NCBI GenBank assembly: GCA_902614375.1
Contig: CACMKZ010000003.1
Coordinates: 1 to 64,000 of the forward strand
Origin: an uncultured Alphaproteobacteria bacterium
Lineage (GTDB): Bacteria > Pseudomonadota > Alphaproteobacteria > HIMB59 > GCA-002718135
Direction of reading: 5' to 3'
Length of the DNA: 64,000 nucleotides
The notes beneath the pieces were generated by a model that saw nothing but the letters and a program-made list of their open reading frames with translations, made no database searches and was not told the DNA's origin. Below, piece after piece: positions 27,435 to 35,728 of the stretch (the first letter of the stretch is position 1; each line of letters starts with the position of its first letter). The translations under genes and the position numbers were made by a program.

Positions 27435-28250
27435 ATGAAAAATATCTTATTAATGGGATGTGGTCACATGGGTGGATCTTTAATGTCTGGATGGTCTAAA
27501 TCTAAGAATTACACCATCAGTGTTATAGATAAAAAAAAATATGCAATTTTAAAAAAAAAAAATAGAAATAAAAAAATAAAATTTTTTAAATCAATTGATG
27601 ATATCAATAATCAAAATAATCTTGATTATATAATATTTGCAACTCGACCTCTTGAATTAACAAATGTTTTTAAAGAATTAAAAAATGCAAATTTTAACAA
27701 AAAATCTATAGCTATCAGTGTAATAGCTGGCAAAAAAACAGAAATTTTTAAAAATAATTTATTAAATATTAACAAAATTGTAAGAGTTATGCCAAACATG
27801 CCTGCATTAATAGGAGAGGGTGTTCATTGTATCTATACGAATAAATCTATTAATAAAAAAGAAATTAAAGAAATTGATAAATTATTCTCTTTGAGCGGTA
27901 AAACTCTTTTTTTTAATAGTGAAACTTTTATAGATAAAGCAACCGCTGTATCAGGGAGTGGTCCGGGTTTTATATTTCAATTAATTGATATTATGGAAAA
28001 GTCTGCAACTAATTTAGGTTTTTCCAAAAACACAGCTAAAATTTTAATTAATGAAACTTTTAGAGGTACTTTAAATCTATTAAACTCAAATAATATTTCT
28101 GCTGAAAAAATGGTAGAAATTGTTGCAACTAGAGGGGGTACAACCGAAGCAGGAATAAAGAAAATGAAATTAAATAAGGTTGATAATATTTTTAATCAAG
28201 TTTTTAAGGCAGCATACACAAGAGCAAAACAACAAGGTAAAGATAAGTGA
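27435..28250 (+). CDS. proC: pyrroline-5-carboxylate reductase
   Basis: NAD(P)H-dependent last step of proline synthesis. The Rossmann motif is LLMGCGHMGGSLMSGW; NADP contacts in IFATRPLEL; MPNMPALIGEGV and the signature ATAVSGSGPGFIFQLID precede the C-terminal dimer helices with TRGGTTEAGI. The 271-residue length is standard. Overlaps the next gene (GTG start) by 4 nt. Confidence 0.95.
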   Translation: MKNILLMGCGHMGGSLMSGWSKSKNYTISVIDKKKYAILKKKNRNKKIKFFKSIDDINNQNNLDYIIFATRPLELTNVFKELKNANFNKKSIAISVIAGKKTEIFKNNLLNINKIVRVMPNMPALIGEGVHCIYTNKSINKKEIKEIDKLFSLSGKTLFFNSETFIDKATAVSGSGPGFIFQLIDIMEKSATNLGFSKNTAKILINETFRGTLNLLNSNNISAEKMVEIVATRGGTTEAGIKKMKLNKVDNIFNQVFKAAYTRAKQQGKDK

Positions 28251-28783
28251 ATAAAAATAAGATATTTCTAGCAAAAAAGACTTTACAATATTTAGAGAAA
28301 AAAAAATTAAGAGACATTAATCTTAAAAATTTTTTATCTAATACTAAAATGCCGAATATTAATAATAAAATTGATTTAATATTAAATATTAATGACTTCT
28401 TTGATTTTCAATTAAAAAAAAATCTAGTTAATATAGAACAGTCATCACAGAGAGATATGTTATTTGAAATCATGATGGCACGTTATGATATATTGAATGA
28501 ATATAGACCTTCTGTAAAAAATATAATTAATTATTTTATGTCTAGACCTCAAGGAGTACTGAAACTTATTCCTAAATTAATTGAGAGCAAAATTTTAATT
28601 GCTACTTTTGCAAATATTAATCCTAGTGGTATTCAGGGTGTTATAAAAATAAAAATTATTTTTGCTCTTTATTATATAACTCTATTTACTTGGTTTAATG
28701 ATGAAAATGAAAGTTTAGAAAAAACAATGAGTGTCTTAGATAAATATTTAAACAACATTGAAAAATTTATAAAATTTTCATGA
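28247..28783 (+). CDS. COQ9/TetR-C-like helical protein
   Basis: A 178-residue helical protein starting at GTG inside the proC stop. The centre DMLFEIMMARYDILNEYRPS and the C-terminal part EKTMSVLDKYLNNIEKF resemble the COQ9/RpsU-divergent and TetR C-terminal fold proteins that sit beside proC in other Alphaproteobacteria (from memory). No clear helix-turn-helix is present at the N-terminus. If COQ9-like, it would bind lipid or quinone precursors, matching the nearby ubiK, but identity is weak at this divergence. Confidence 0.6.
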   Translation: MNKNKIFLAKKTLQYLEKKKLRDINLKNFLSNTKMPNINNKIDLILNINDFFDFQLKKNLVNIEQSSQRDMLFEIMMARYDILNEYRPSVKNIINYFMSRPQGVLKLIPKLIESKILIATFANINPSGIQGVIKIKIIFALYYITLFTWFNDENESLEKTMSVLDKYLNNIEKFIKFS

Positions 28784-29127
28784 GCTTTCATAATTTTATA
28801 AATTACAAAGAATTTGAAAATGTAGATATAAGAATAGGAACAGTAATTGAAGCCTATGAATATAATGAACTTAAAAAACCATCCATAATTTTGAAAATAG
28901 ATTTTGGTGAAAAAATTGGTATAAAAAAAACTTCTGCACAATTACAAAAATATTATAAAAGTGATGAATTAATTAAAAAGCAAGTTATTGCTGTTGTAAA
29001 CTTTGAGCCTAAACAAATTGGTAAAATTATTTCAGAAGTATTAGTTCTTGGTGTGCCAGATTTAGAAAATGAACCAGTTTTATTATCTCCGGATAAACCG
29101 GTAAATAATGGGGGTAAATTATTTTAA
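28780..29127 (+). CDS. tRNA-binding domain protein (CsaA/YgjH type)
   Basis: A free-standing OB-fold tRNA-binding domain of 115 residues. It carries FENVDIRIGTVIEAYEY, ILKIDFGEKIGIKKTSAQL, the VIAVVNFEPKQIGKI strand and the C-terminal LLSPDKPVNNGGKL, all standard for this family. CsaA relatives show chaperone-like activity in Bacillus. Overlaps the preceding gene by ATGA; last of ybjN-proC-COQ9-like-csaA. Confidence 0.9.
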   Translation: MSFHNFINYKEFENVDIRIGTVIEAYEYNELKKPSIILKIDFGEKIGIKKTSAQLQKYYKSDELIKKQVIAVVNFEPKQIGKIISEVLVLGVPDLENEPVLLSPDKPVNNGGKLF

Positions 29128-29129
29128 AA

Positions 29130-30422
29130 TCAAAGAGGAAGTAAAACTTTAAGTTGAAGACCCCCTAGATCCGAGTCAGATAATTTGACATCACCTCCAT
29201 GAGATCTAATAATATCCCTTGTAATAGTTAATCCTAAACCGCTTTCTCCCTTAAGTTTGTTCCTAGAGGGATCTAAAGTAAAAAATGGTTTAAATACATC
29301 TTCATATTTATCTCTTGGTATACCCTCACCATCATCATTAAATTCAATGACACAATCTTTTTCATTAGTATAAAGAATTATTTCAATTTTTTTTGCATAT
29401 CTTTGAGAATTATCAATTATGTTATTGAAAGCTCTTTTAAGTTGGATCTGTCTCCCAGAAGTTTGAATAGTGTTTTTTTCTTTTATAGTTAACTCAATAC
29501 CATTTTTTTCAACAGTTTTTACAATATCGCCAATTAATTCATTTATTATAATTGTTTCTATTGGTTCAGGTGATTCTGTTTTCACAAAACTGACATAACT
29601 ATCTAACATTGAAGTCATTTCCTTAACATCTACTTCTAGTTCAGATTTTGCTTTTTCATCTTTCATTAATGAAATTTGTAATTTCATTCTTGTTAAAGGA
29701 GTTCGAAGATCATGGCTAACACCAGCTAGCATTTCTGTTCTTTGCTTTAAAAATCTTTTAATTCTAGTTCTCATCTGATTGAACGCATTGGCCGTTTGCC
29801 TTATTTCATATGCACCTGCAGTCTTAATATCTGGAGCATCTAAACCTCTTCCAAATGTCTCAGCAATTATCGCCAGTCTTTTTAAAGGTCTTAATTGTCT
29901 ACTCATTAAAAAGTAAGACATAAAAAAAAGAATGATAGACGCAAAAATCATCCAAAGTAGAAAGACAAAAGCAGATTCACTGTATAGTCTATCTTTATCA
30001 ACATTTATTTCTAAAATATCATTATCAATCTGAATATATATTAAAACACCTTCTTCAAGATTAGACAAATCATAATCAAACTTTTTTTTCAAATTACTTA
30101 AGGATTGATTTAACCTATTAGACAATATTCCTGAATTTAAACTAAATTTTGAAGCCAATAATTGTTTATCATTAATAATATTGATTTTCATTTTGAAATC
30201 CTGATTGGCTATATTAATTGCATTATCAGTAAGATCATTATTTATTAATTTTACTAGAACATTTATGTCTGCAGCCACAGACTCTGTTAGTCTTTTAGAA
30301 ATAATACTCCATGAGGTCTGATAAAAAACAAAAGAAGTAAGCAGTACTATAATAATTATAGGTACAAAGATGATAATTATTGATCTTCCGATTAGGGTAG
30401 AAGGTATTATTTTTTTAATCAT
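29130..30422 (-). CDS. EnvZ-like sensor histidine kinase
   Basis: Membrane sensor that phosphorylates the adjacent response regulator. Domains in order: first helix (about 14-34), periplasmic sensor (35-150), second helix (about 153-173), HAMP linker, dimerisation domain with the phospho-histidine in GVSHDLRTPLTRMKL near residue 240, and ATPase domain with NNIIDNSQRYAKK, DDGEGIP and GESGLGLTITRDI. The 430-residue length matches EnvZ. Its start touches the stop of the regulator gene. Signal unknown. Confidence 0.93.
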   Translation of the reverse strand: MIKKIIPSTLIGRSIIIIFVPIIIIVLLTSFVFYQTSWSIISKRLTESVAADINVLVKLINNDLTDNAINIANQDFKMKINIINDKQLLASKFSLNSGILSNRLNQSLSNLKKKFDYDLSNLEEGVLIYIQIDNDILEINVDKDRLYSESAFVFLLWMIFASIILFFMSYFLMSRQLRPLKRLAIIAETFGRGLDAPDIKTAGAYEIRQTANAFNQMRTRIKRFLKQRTEMLAGVSHDLRTPLTRMKLQISLMKDEKAKSELEVDVKEMTSMLDSYVSFVKTESPEPIETIIINELIGDIVKTVEKNGIELTIKEKNTIQTSGRQIQLKRAFNNIIDNSQRYAKKIEIILYTNEKDCVIEFNDDGEGIPRDKYEDVFKPFFTLDPSRNKLKGESGLGLTITRDIIRSHGGDVKLSDSDLGGLQLKVLLPL

Positions 30423-31102
30423 TAAATTTCATTACAAATTAATTTATATCCTTTACCTCTAATAGTTTTAATAAATTGAGGTTGTTTTGCATTTGTTTCA
30501 ATTTTTTGTCTTAAACGCGTAACTTGCACATCAACTTTTCTAAGTTCAGTTTCATCAAATTCTTGTTCTGCTAGCTCTTCTCTTAAAACGATATCATTTC
30601 TTTTATTGATTAATTTTACAAGTAAATTATTTTCTCCTTCTGTTAAATAAATTAATTTATCATTTTTTTGTAATTTAAAATTTAATGTATCAAAAGTAAA
30701 TTCCCCAAACGAAATCTTATTATTTTTGTTTTTAAGATTTTCAAATAAATTTAATAATTTTCTAATCCTTAAAAATAACTCTTCTGGTTCAAATGGTTTA
30801 GATAAATAATCGTCAGCACCAATTTTTAATCCATCAATTTTGTCTTTGTCCTCCCCCATTGCTGTAAGCATGATTATAGGTGTATTAGAAAATTGCTTTG
30901 CATGCTCAATAAGCTTTATACCATCACCACTCGGCATCATTCTATCAAGAATGATTAAATCAAACAAAACTAGAGATAAAATTTCTTTTGCTTCGTCGTA
31001 ATCCTCACTTTGATAAACTTGTAAATTTTTTTCTGTTAAATAATCTTTTAACAGTTCTCTCAATCTTTTATCATCATCAACAATCAAGATATTTTTTTTC
31101 AT
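30422..31102 (-). CDS. OmpR/PetR-family response regulator
   Basis: Winged-helix DNA-binding regulator. Receiver domain has the acidic pair in LIVDDDKRLREL, phospho-accepting Asp in LIILDRMMPSGDG near residue 53, and Lys in YLSKPFEPEEL; the C-terminal OmpR-type domain ends KTIRGKGYKLICNE. In Rhodobacter, petR and the MarR-type petP form an operon needed for bc1 expression; the same pair is here next to the EnvZ-like kinase and ilvE, so this is a probable PetR/OmpR homologue. Confidence 0.92.
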   Translation of the reverse strand: MKKNILIVDDDKRLRELLKDYLTEKNLQVYQSEDYDEAKEILSLVLFDLIILDRMMPSGDGIKLIEHAKQFSNTPIIMLTAMGEDKDKIDGLKIGADDYLSKPFEPEELFLRIRKLLNLFENLKNKNNKISFGEFTFDTLNFKLQKNDKLIYLTEGENNLLVKLINKRNDIVLREELAEQEFDETELRKVDVQVTRLRQKIETNAKQPQFIKTIRGKGYKLICNEI

Positions 31103-31104
31103 TA

Positions 31105-31590
31105 TTATCTATTTATTTCATCAAATTTTTCTTTATTTTGATCATCGACCATCTCATACAGTATTTTTTTAAAACCATTTATATCCATTTCATTAAATTT
31201 TAATAAAACATTACGTATTTTTCTTATTTGAATTTCAGATAATCTTTTCTCTAATTCTTGACCTTTTTTTGAAAGTGTTAATTTCTTAGTACGTTTATCT
31301 TCACCAACAGATAATATAATATATTTTTCGTTTACAAGTTGGTTCAATACTCTAGACAAACTTTGTTTTGTGATTTTCAATATTGAAAGGAGTTCCTTAA
31401 TTGTAAGATTTTTTTGCTTTCCAACAAAATATATCACTCGATGATGGGCTCTGCCAAAATTAATTTTTTCCAAAACTTTATCAGGACCTTCTGTAAAATC
31501 TCTATATGAGAAAAATAGTAGCTCTATAATCTTCCTAATTTCCACTTCATTTAAAAAAAGAGGTGTTAACAATTTATTTAGGTCAGCCAT
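31105..31590 (-). CDS. MarR-family regulator, PetP-like
   Basis: A 161-residue winged-helix repressor-type protein. The DNA-binding helix region is LLSILKITKQSLSRVLNQL, followed by the wing KYIILSVGEDKRTKKLTLS. It precedes the response regulator by two bases and is divergent from ilvE. The gene pair petP-petR in Rhodobacter has the same composition, which makes PetP the best comparison; direct targets cannot be seen. Confidence 0.85.
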   Translation of the reverse strand: MADLNKLLTPLFLNEVEIRKIIELLFFSYRDFTEGPDKVLEKINFGRAHHRVIYFVGKQKNLTIKELLSILKITKQSLSRVLNQLVNEKYIILSVGEDKRTKKLTLSKKGQELEKRLSEIQIRKIRNVLLKFNEMDINGFKKILYEMVDDQNKEKFDEINR

Positions 31591-31643
31591 ATTGACTTAA
31601 TTATGCATCACTGATACTCAATTGTCATTAAAAAAAGTTAATA

Positions 31644-32534
31644 ATGAATATGCTTAAATCATTTGAAAATAGATCTGGATGGATTTGGATGAATGGTAAA
31701 ATAATTCCATGGCAGGATGCAAATTCCCATGTAATCTCCCAAGGTCTTCATTATGCAAGTGCAGTATTTGAAGGAGAAAGGGCCTACAATGGTAAGATTT
31801 TTAAATCAGAGGAGCATACTAAAAGATTTTTCAAATCTGCTGAAATAATTGGAATGGAAATCCCTTTCACTCATGATCAAATTAATAAAGCAAAATACGA
31901 ACTTATTGAAAAAATGAATTATAAAAATTGTTATGTAAGACCACTTGCGTGGAGAGGTGGAGATCAAATGGGTTTATCAACTGGTAAATCTAATATCAAT
32001 GTAGCCATTGCTGTTTGGGATGATTGGGCAACTTATTTTAAAATTGAAGATCAAAAAGCAGGTTTGAAACTAATTACATCTCCTTGGAAAAGACCTGCAC
32101 CAGATACTGCTCCATATGAAGCAAAAGCTTCTGGGCCCTATATTATTTGTACTCTGTCAAAAGAATTTGCAGAAAAAAAAGGCTATCACGATGCATTGAT
32201 GCTAGATTATAGAGGCTATGTTGCTGAAGGCACGGGAGCAAATATTTTTTTTATTAAGGATAACAATATCCATACACCTATTCCAGATTGTTTTCTTAAT
32301 GGGATTACACGTCAAACAGTTATTGAAATGGCAACTAATCAAGGTTTTGAAATAACAGAAAAGCATTTGATGCCCGATGAAATTGGAAATTATGATGAAG
32401 CTTTTTTAACGGGAACTGCTGCAGAAATTACCCCTATTAAATCTATTGATGATTTTAAATATAATACCGGTGATAATACTACTACTTTTAAATTTATGAA
32501 TGATTTTAGCAATATGGTTAAAAACGCTAGCTAG
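31644..32534 (+). CDS. ilvE: branched-chain amino acid aminotransferase
   Basis: PLP enzyme for the last step of Val, Leu and Ile synthesis. The fold-type IV motifs are present: catalytic lysine in YEAKASGPYII near residue 170, VAEGTGANIFFI, NGITRQTVIEMA and FLTGTAAEITPI. Length of 296 is normal. Divergent from the PetP-like gene; the conserved pairing suggests a common ancestral locus. Ends TAG and overlaps moaE by 8 bp on the opposite strand. Confidence 0.94.
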   Translation: MNMLKSFENRSGWIWMNGKIIPWQDANSHVISQGLHYASAVFEGERAYNGKIFKSEEHTKRFFKSAEIIGMEIPFTHDQINKAKYELIEKMNYKNCYVRPLAWRGGDQMGLSTGKSNINVAIAVWDDWATYFKIEDQKAGLKLITSPWKRPAPDTAPYEAKASGPYIICTLSKEFAEKKGYHDALMLDYRGYVAEGTGANIFFIKDNNIHTPIPDCFLNGITRQTVIEMATNQGFEITEKHLMPDEIGNYDEAFLTGTAAEITPIKSIDDFKYNTGDNTTTFKFMNDFSNMVKNAS

Positions 32535-32943
32535 TATTTTCCAACCATTCATCATCTTTATAATAAAATTCATTTTTCCAAAATGGAGCTTCTTTTTTTA
32601 AATAATCCATAATAAACTCACAAGCTGCAAAACTATCTTTTCTATGTTGTGAAAAACAACAAACTAAAACAATTTTTTCATTAACATTTAATTTTCCATA
32701 TCTATGAATTATCAAAGTATCAATTAAACTCCATTTTTTAGTCGCGTTGTTTTCAATTTTTGATAATTCTTTATATGCCATTTCTTGATAAACTTCTAAA
32801 TTTAAATATTTTACATCTTTATTGTTATTTAAATCTCTTACATATCCAACAAAAGAAGTAAGAGCTCCTATGTCTGAATATTTATTTTTAATTTTCTCTA
32901 TTTCTTCTTCTAAATTAAAATTTTTTTTTTGTATTTTAATCAT
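32527..32943 (-). CDS. moaE: molybdopterin synthase catalytic subunit
   Basis: Transfers sulfur from MoaD thiocarboxylate onto precursor Z (cPMP) to form molybdopterin. Conserved positions: FVGYVRDLN near residue 36, LIIHRYGKLNVNEKIVLV and the catalytic lysines in MDYLKKEAPFWKNEF. The 138-residue length is slightly short but complete. Follows moaD with a 1-nt overlap. Other moa genes are outside the window, so a molybdoenzyme must exist elsewhere. Confidence 0.93.
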   Translation of the reverse strand: MIKIQKKNFNLEEEIEKIKNKYSDIGALTSFVGYVRDLNNNKDVKYLNLEVYQEMAYKELSKIENNATKKWSLIDTLIIHRYGKLNVNEKIVLVCCFSQHRKDSFAACEFIMDYLKKEAPFWKNEFYYKDDEWLENTS

Positions 32944-33188
32944 TAACCACCACTAACAGGCGGAAAGATTGCAATTTCATCAATTGGTTTTAAATTCAAA
33001 TTTTCTGAAACATATTCTTGATTAACTGCAAATCTTAAAACATCTTGTAAAAAATGTTTTTGCAGCTCAGGATATAAATTCTCTAAATATTTTTTTAATT
33101 CTTTTATAGTTTTAGGATGATTTATTTCAATTATTTCCTCACCCTTATTTGTTATATCCTTAATCCAAGCAAAATATCGAATTCTCAT
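32943..33188 (-). CDS. moaD: molybdopterin synthase sulfur carrier subunit
   Basis: Ubiquitin-like sulfur carrier of 81 residues ending in the required Gly-Gly (IFPPVSGG), where the thiocarboxylate forms. Starts IRYFAWIKDITNKGEE, typical of MoaD. Located between pgsA and moaE in the widespread alphaproteobacterial order uvrC-pgsA-moaD-moaE. Confidence 0.94.
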   Translation of the reverse strand: MRIRYFAWIKDITNKGEEIIEINHPKTIKELKKYLENLYPELQKHFLQDVLRFAVNQEYVSENLNLKPIDEIAIFPPVSGG

Positions 33189-33193
33189 ATTAT

Positions 33194-33736
33194 TTAAAAA
33201 TGTTTTATTGATCCTCTAATGTAATCATAGGCTGTATAGAGTGTTAGAATTCCAGCAATCCATAGAAAAACCTTACCTAAATAAAAAATAAATAATAAAT
33301 TTAGATTACTCTCGGATAGTATAAGTAATCCAAGTGCAGCTAGTTGAAGAAAGGTTTTTGCTTTTGCAATTCTTGATACTGGAATACTGATTTTAATTCC
33401 TGCTAAGTATTCCCTTAAACCTGATACAGTTATTTCTCTTAATAATATTATTAGGGCTGGAATCGTATCCCAGTCTTTTATTACACCTTTAGAAGTTAAA
33501 ATAAGAATCACTGCTGCTACTAATAATTTATCAGCAATTGGATCAAGAAATGTTCCAAAATTTGTAACTTCATTTCTTATTCTTGCTAAATATCCATCAA
33601 AATAATCTGTTATTCCAGCTAAACAAAATAATGTAAAGGCAATCCAGCCAAAATATGGGTTCTTAAGATATATACAAATAACTATAATAGGTATTATTGC
33701 TATTCTAATTAACGTTAGAATATTGGATATATTCAT
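33194..33736 (-). CDS. pgsA: CDP-diacylglycerol-glycerol-3-phosphate 3-phosphatidyltransferase
   Basis: Makes phosphatidylglycerophosphate, first committed step to phosphatidylglycerol. The CDP-alcohol phosphotransferase signature is split in GITDYFDGYLARIRN and FGTFLDPIADKLL (metal aspartates) near residues 40-75. About five membrane helices in 180 residues, normal size. Supplies the lipid donor used by Lgt (25.7 kb). Confidence 0.95.
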   Translation of the reverse strand: MNISNILTLIRIAIIPIIVICIYLKNPYFGWIAFTLFCLAGITDYFDGYLARIRNEVTNFGTFLDPIADKLLVAAVILILTSKGVIKDWDTIPALIILLREITVSGLREYLAGIKISIPVSRIAKAKTFLQLAALGLLILSESNLNLLFIFYLGKVFLWIAGILTLYTAYDYIRGSIKHF

Positions 33737-33763
33737 CTGTGTTCTTTCTAGATGAAGAATTTT

Positions 33764-35596
33764 TTAAACGCTATGAAAATATTCATAAATTTTTGTTAGA
33801 ATTGACTCAGGTATAGATTTAACCTCTTTTAATTCATCTAAACTGGCTAATTTTAATTTCTCAACAGTACCAAAATGCTTTTTTAATATTTTTTTTCTTT
33901 CTGGACCCACCCCTTCTATATCATCAAATACAGATTTAACACTCATCTTTGATCTTTTTGATCTATGTGTTGTTATTGCAAATCTGTGAACTTCATCTCT
34001 AATATTTTGTAAAAAATGAAGAAGCGGATTATTTTCGTTTAATCTATGTATAAATTTATCATGTATCAATATTTCTCTGCCTGCATCTCTTTCCTCACCC
34101 TTTGCCATAGAGATAATTGGTATATCTATTTTTAAACTATCTAATACCTTTTTTGCAGAATTGTATTGTCCTTTACCTCCATCTATTAGTAATAAACTTG
34201 GCAGATCTAATTCATCTTGAAATTTTGAATTACTAAATCTCCTAGTTAGCATTTCTTTCATCATATAATAGTCATCAACTTTATTTTTGTTTTCTTCAAG
34301 ATCAAATCGAATATTAAACTTTCTATAATTTGATTTTATAAATCCATTTTGATTATAGGCAACCATTACACCTATAGGATGTTTTCCAAATGTATGACTA
34401 TTATCGTAAGCTTCTATTTTTATAATTTCATCTTTAAGTTTAAATATTTTTTTAATTTCTGCATTAAAATTATCAAAGGATTTAAGTTTATTTAATTTGA
34501 TATCTAAATTTATTTTAGAATTTTTTTCTGCAAATCTAAGTAAATTTTTTTTAGGCCCTTTTAATGGTTTCATGAATTTTGTTTTATCAAAATTTTTTCC
34601 TAAAATTTGTGCATTATTATTCTTATCAACAAATATGTTAGTAATAATTATTTCAGGGATATCTTTCTCTGCATAAAATATGTTTAAGAAACCTAACATT
34701 ATTTCTTCGTGATCTAATAAGTTGTCATGATCTGGGTAGAAAGCTTTACCACCATAAGAAGTATTATTTCTAAAAAAACTTCCATAAATACATGTTTTGC
34801 CTTCATTTGATGTTATAGCAAAAATGTCAGCATTTTTAATATCCTTAATCTTAATTGAATTATTTTGCTCAATATGTTTTAAAGCTTTAAGTCTATCTCT
34901 TAAAGATGCTGCTAATTCAAAATTATTTTTTTTTGAAGCCTTATACATTTGATCTGTAAAATTTTTTTGTATTTTTTTAGAATTACCACTACTTAGAAAA
35001 TCATCAGCTGACTCTATTAATTTCGAATAAGCTTCTTTTGTTATTTTTCCTCCACATGGACCAGAACATCTTTTAAGATAATAATTGAAGCACAACTTAT
35101 TTCCTGCATTAACCTCTTTATCTGTGCATGATCTTAATAGAAATATGCGTTGTATTGTATTAATTGTTCTATTTACTGCATCTGGACTTGCAAATGGTCC
35201 ATAATATCTTCCCTTTTTCTTTTGTGGACCACGATGTTTTTCAATTCTAGGAAAATCATGTTCTGAAGAAATAAATATATAAGGGAATGATTTATCATCT
35301 CTTAAAAGAACATTAAATCTTGGCTTATGTTTTTTAATTAAATTACATTCAAGAATGATTGCTTCCAATTCTGTATTTGTAACAAAAAAGTTCATTGATT
35401 TAGTTAGACTAACCATTCTTTGAATTCTTCTAGTTAAGTTATTTAGAGATAGATAATTCTTTACTCTATTTGATAATACTTTTGCTTTCCCAATATATAA
35501 AATATTACCTTTATCGTCCTGCATTTGATAAACACCAGGTTGATTTGGTAAAGTTTTAGATGTAGCTTTAATAATCTCTTGTCCAAGAAGCGTCAT
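33764..35596 (-). CDS. uvrC: excinuclease ABC subunit C
   Basis: Dual-incision nuclease of nucleotide excision repair. Domains in order: GIY-YIG nuclease (PGVYQMQDDKG and LYIGKAKVLSNRV, residues 20-95), Cys-rich zinc-like region (CFNYYLKRCSGPCGG), UVR UvrB-binding motif near 205-240, RNase H-like endonuclease domain (AYDNSHTFGKHPIG and LLIDGGKGQYN) and C-terminal helix-hairpin-helix (DDIEGVGPERKKILKKHFG). At 610 residues it is full length. Confidence 0.96.
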   Translation of the reverse strand: MTLLGQEIIKATSKTLPNQPGVYQMQDDKGNILYIGKAKVLSNRVKNYLSLNNLTRRIQRMVSLTKSMNFFVTNTELEAIILECNLIKKHKPRFNVLLRDDKSFPYIFISSEHDFPRIEKHRGPQKKKGRYYGPFASPDAVNRTINTIQRIFLLRSCTDKEVNAGNKLCFNYYLKRCSGPCGGKITKEAYSKLIESADDFLSSGNSKKIQKNFTDQMYKASKKNNFELAASLRDRLKALKHIEQNNSIKIKDIKNADIFAITSNEGKTCIYGSFFRNNTSYGGKAFYPDHDNLLDHEEIMLGFLNIFYAEKDIPEIIITNIFVDKNNNAQILGKNFDKTKFMKPLKGPKKNLLRFAEKNSKINLDIKLNKLKSFDNFNAEIKKIFKLKDEIIKIEAYDNSHTFGKHPIGVMVAYNQNGFIKSNYRKFNIRFDLEENKNKVDDYYMMKEMLTRRFSNSKFQDELDLPSLLLIDGGKGQYNSAKKVLDSLKIDIPIISMAKGEERDAGREILIHDKFIHRLNENNPLLHFLQNIRDEVHRFAITTHRSKRSKMSVKSVFDDIEGVGPERKKILKKHFGTVEKLKLASLDELKEVKSIPESILTKIYEYFHSV

Positions 35597-35728
35597 TTTA
35601 TCAATCGTAAATAAATATTCTTTCTTTAAATAGGAATTTTATAAAATTAATAAATAACTAACAAGATTATTGTAGTTCATTTAATAATTAATTTAATGTA
35701 AATAAGAATAATATATTAAGGATTTTAT

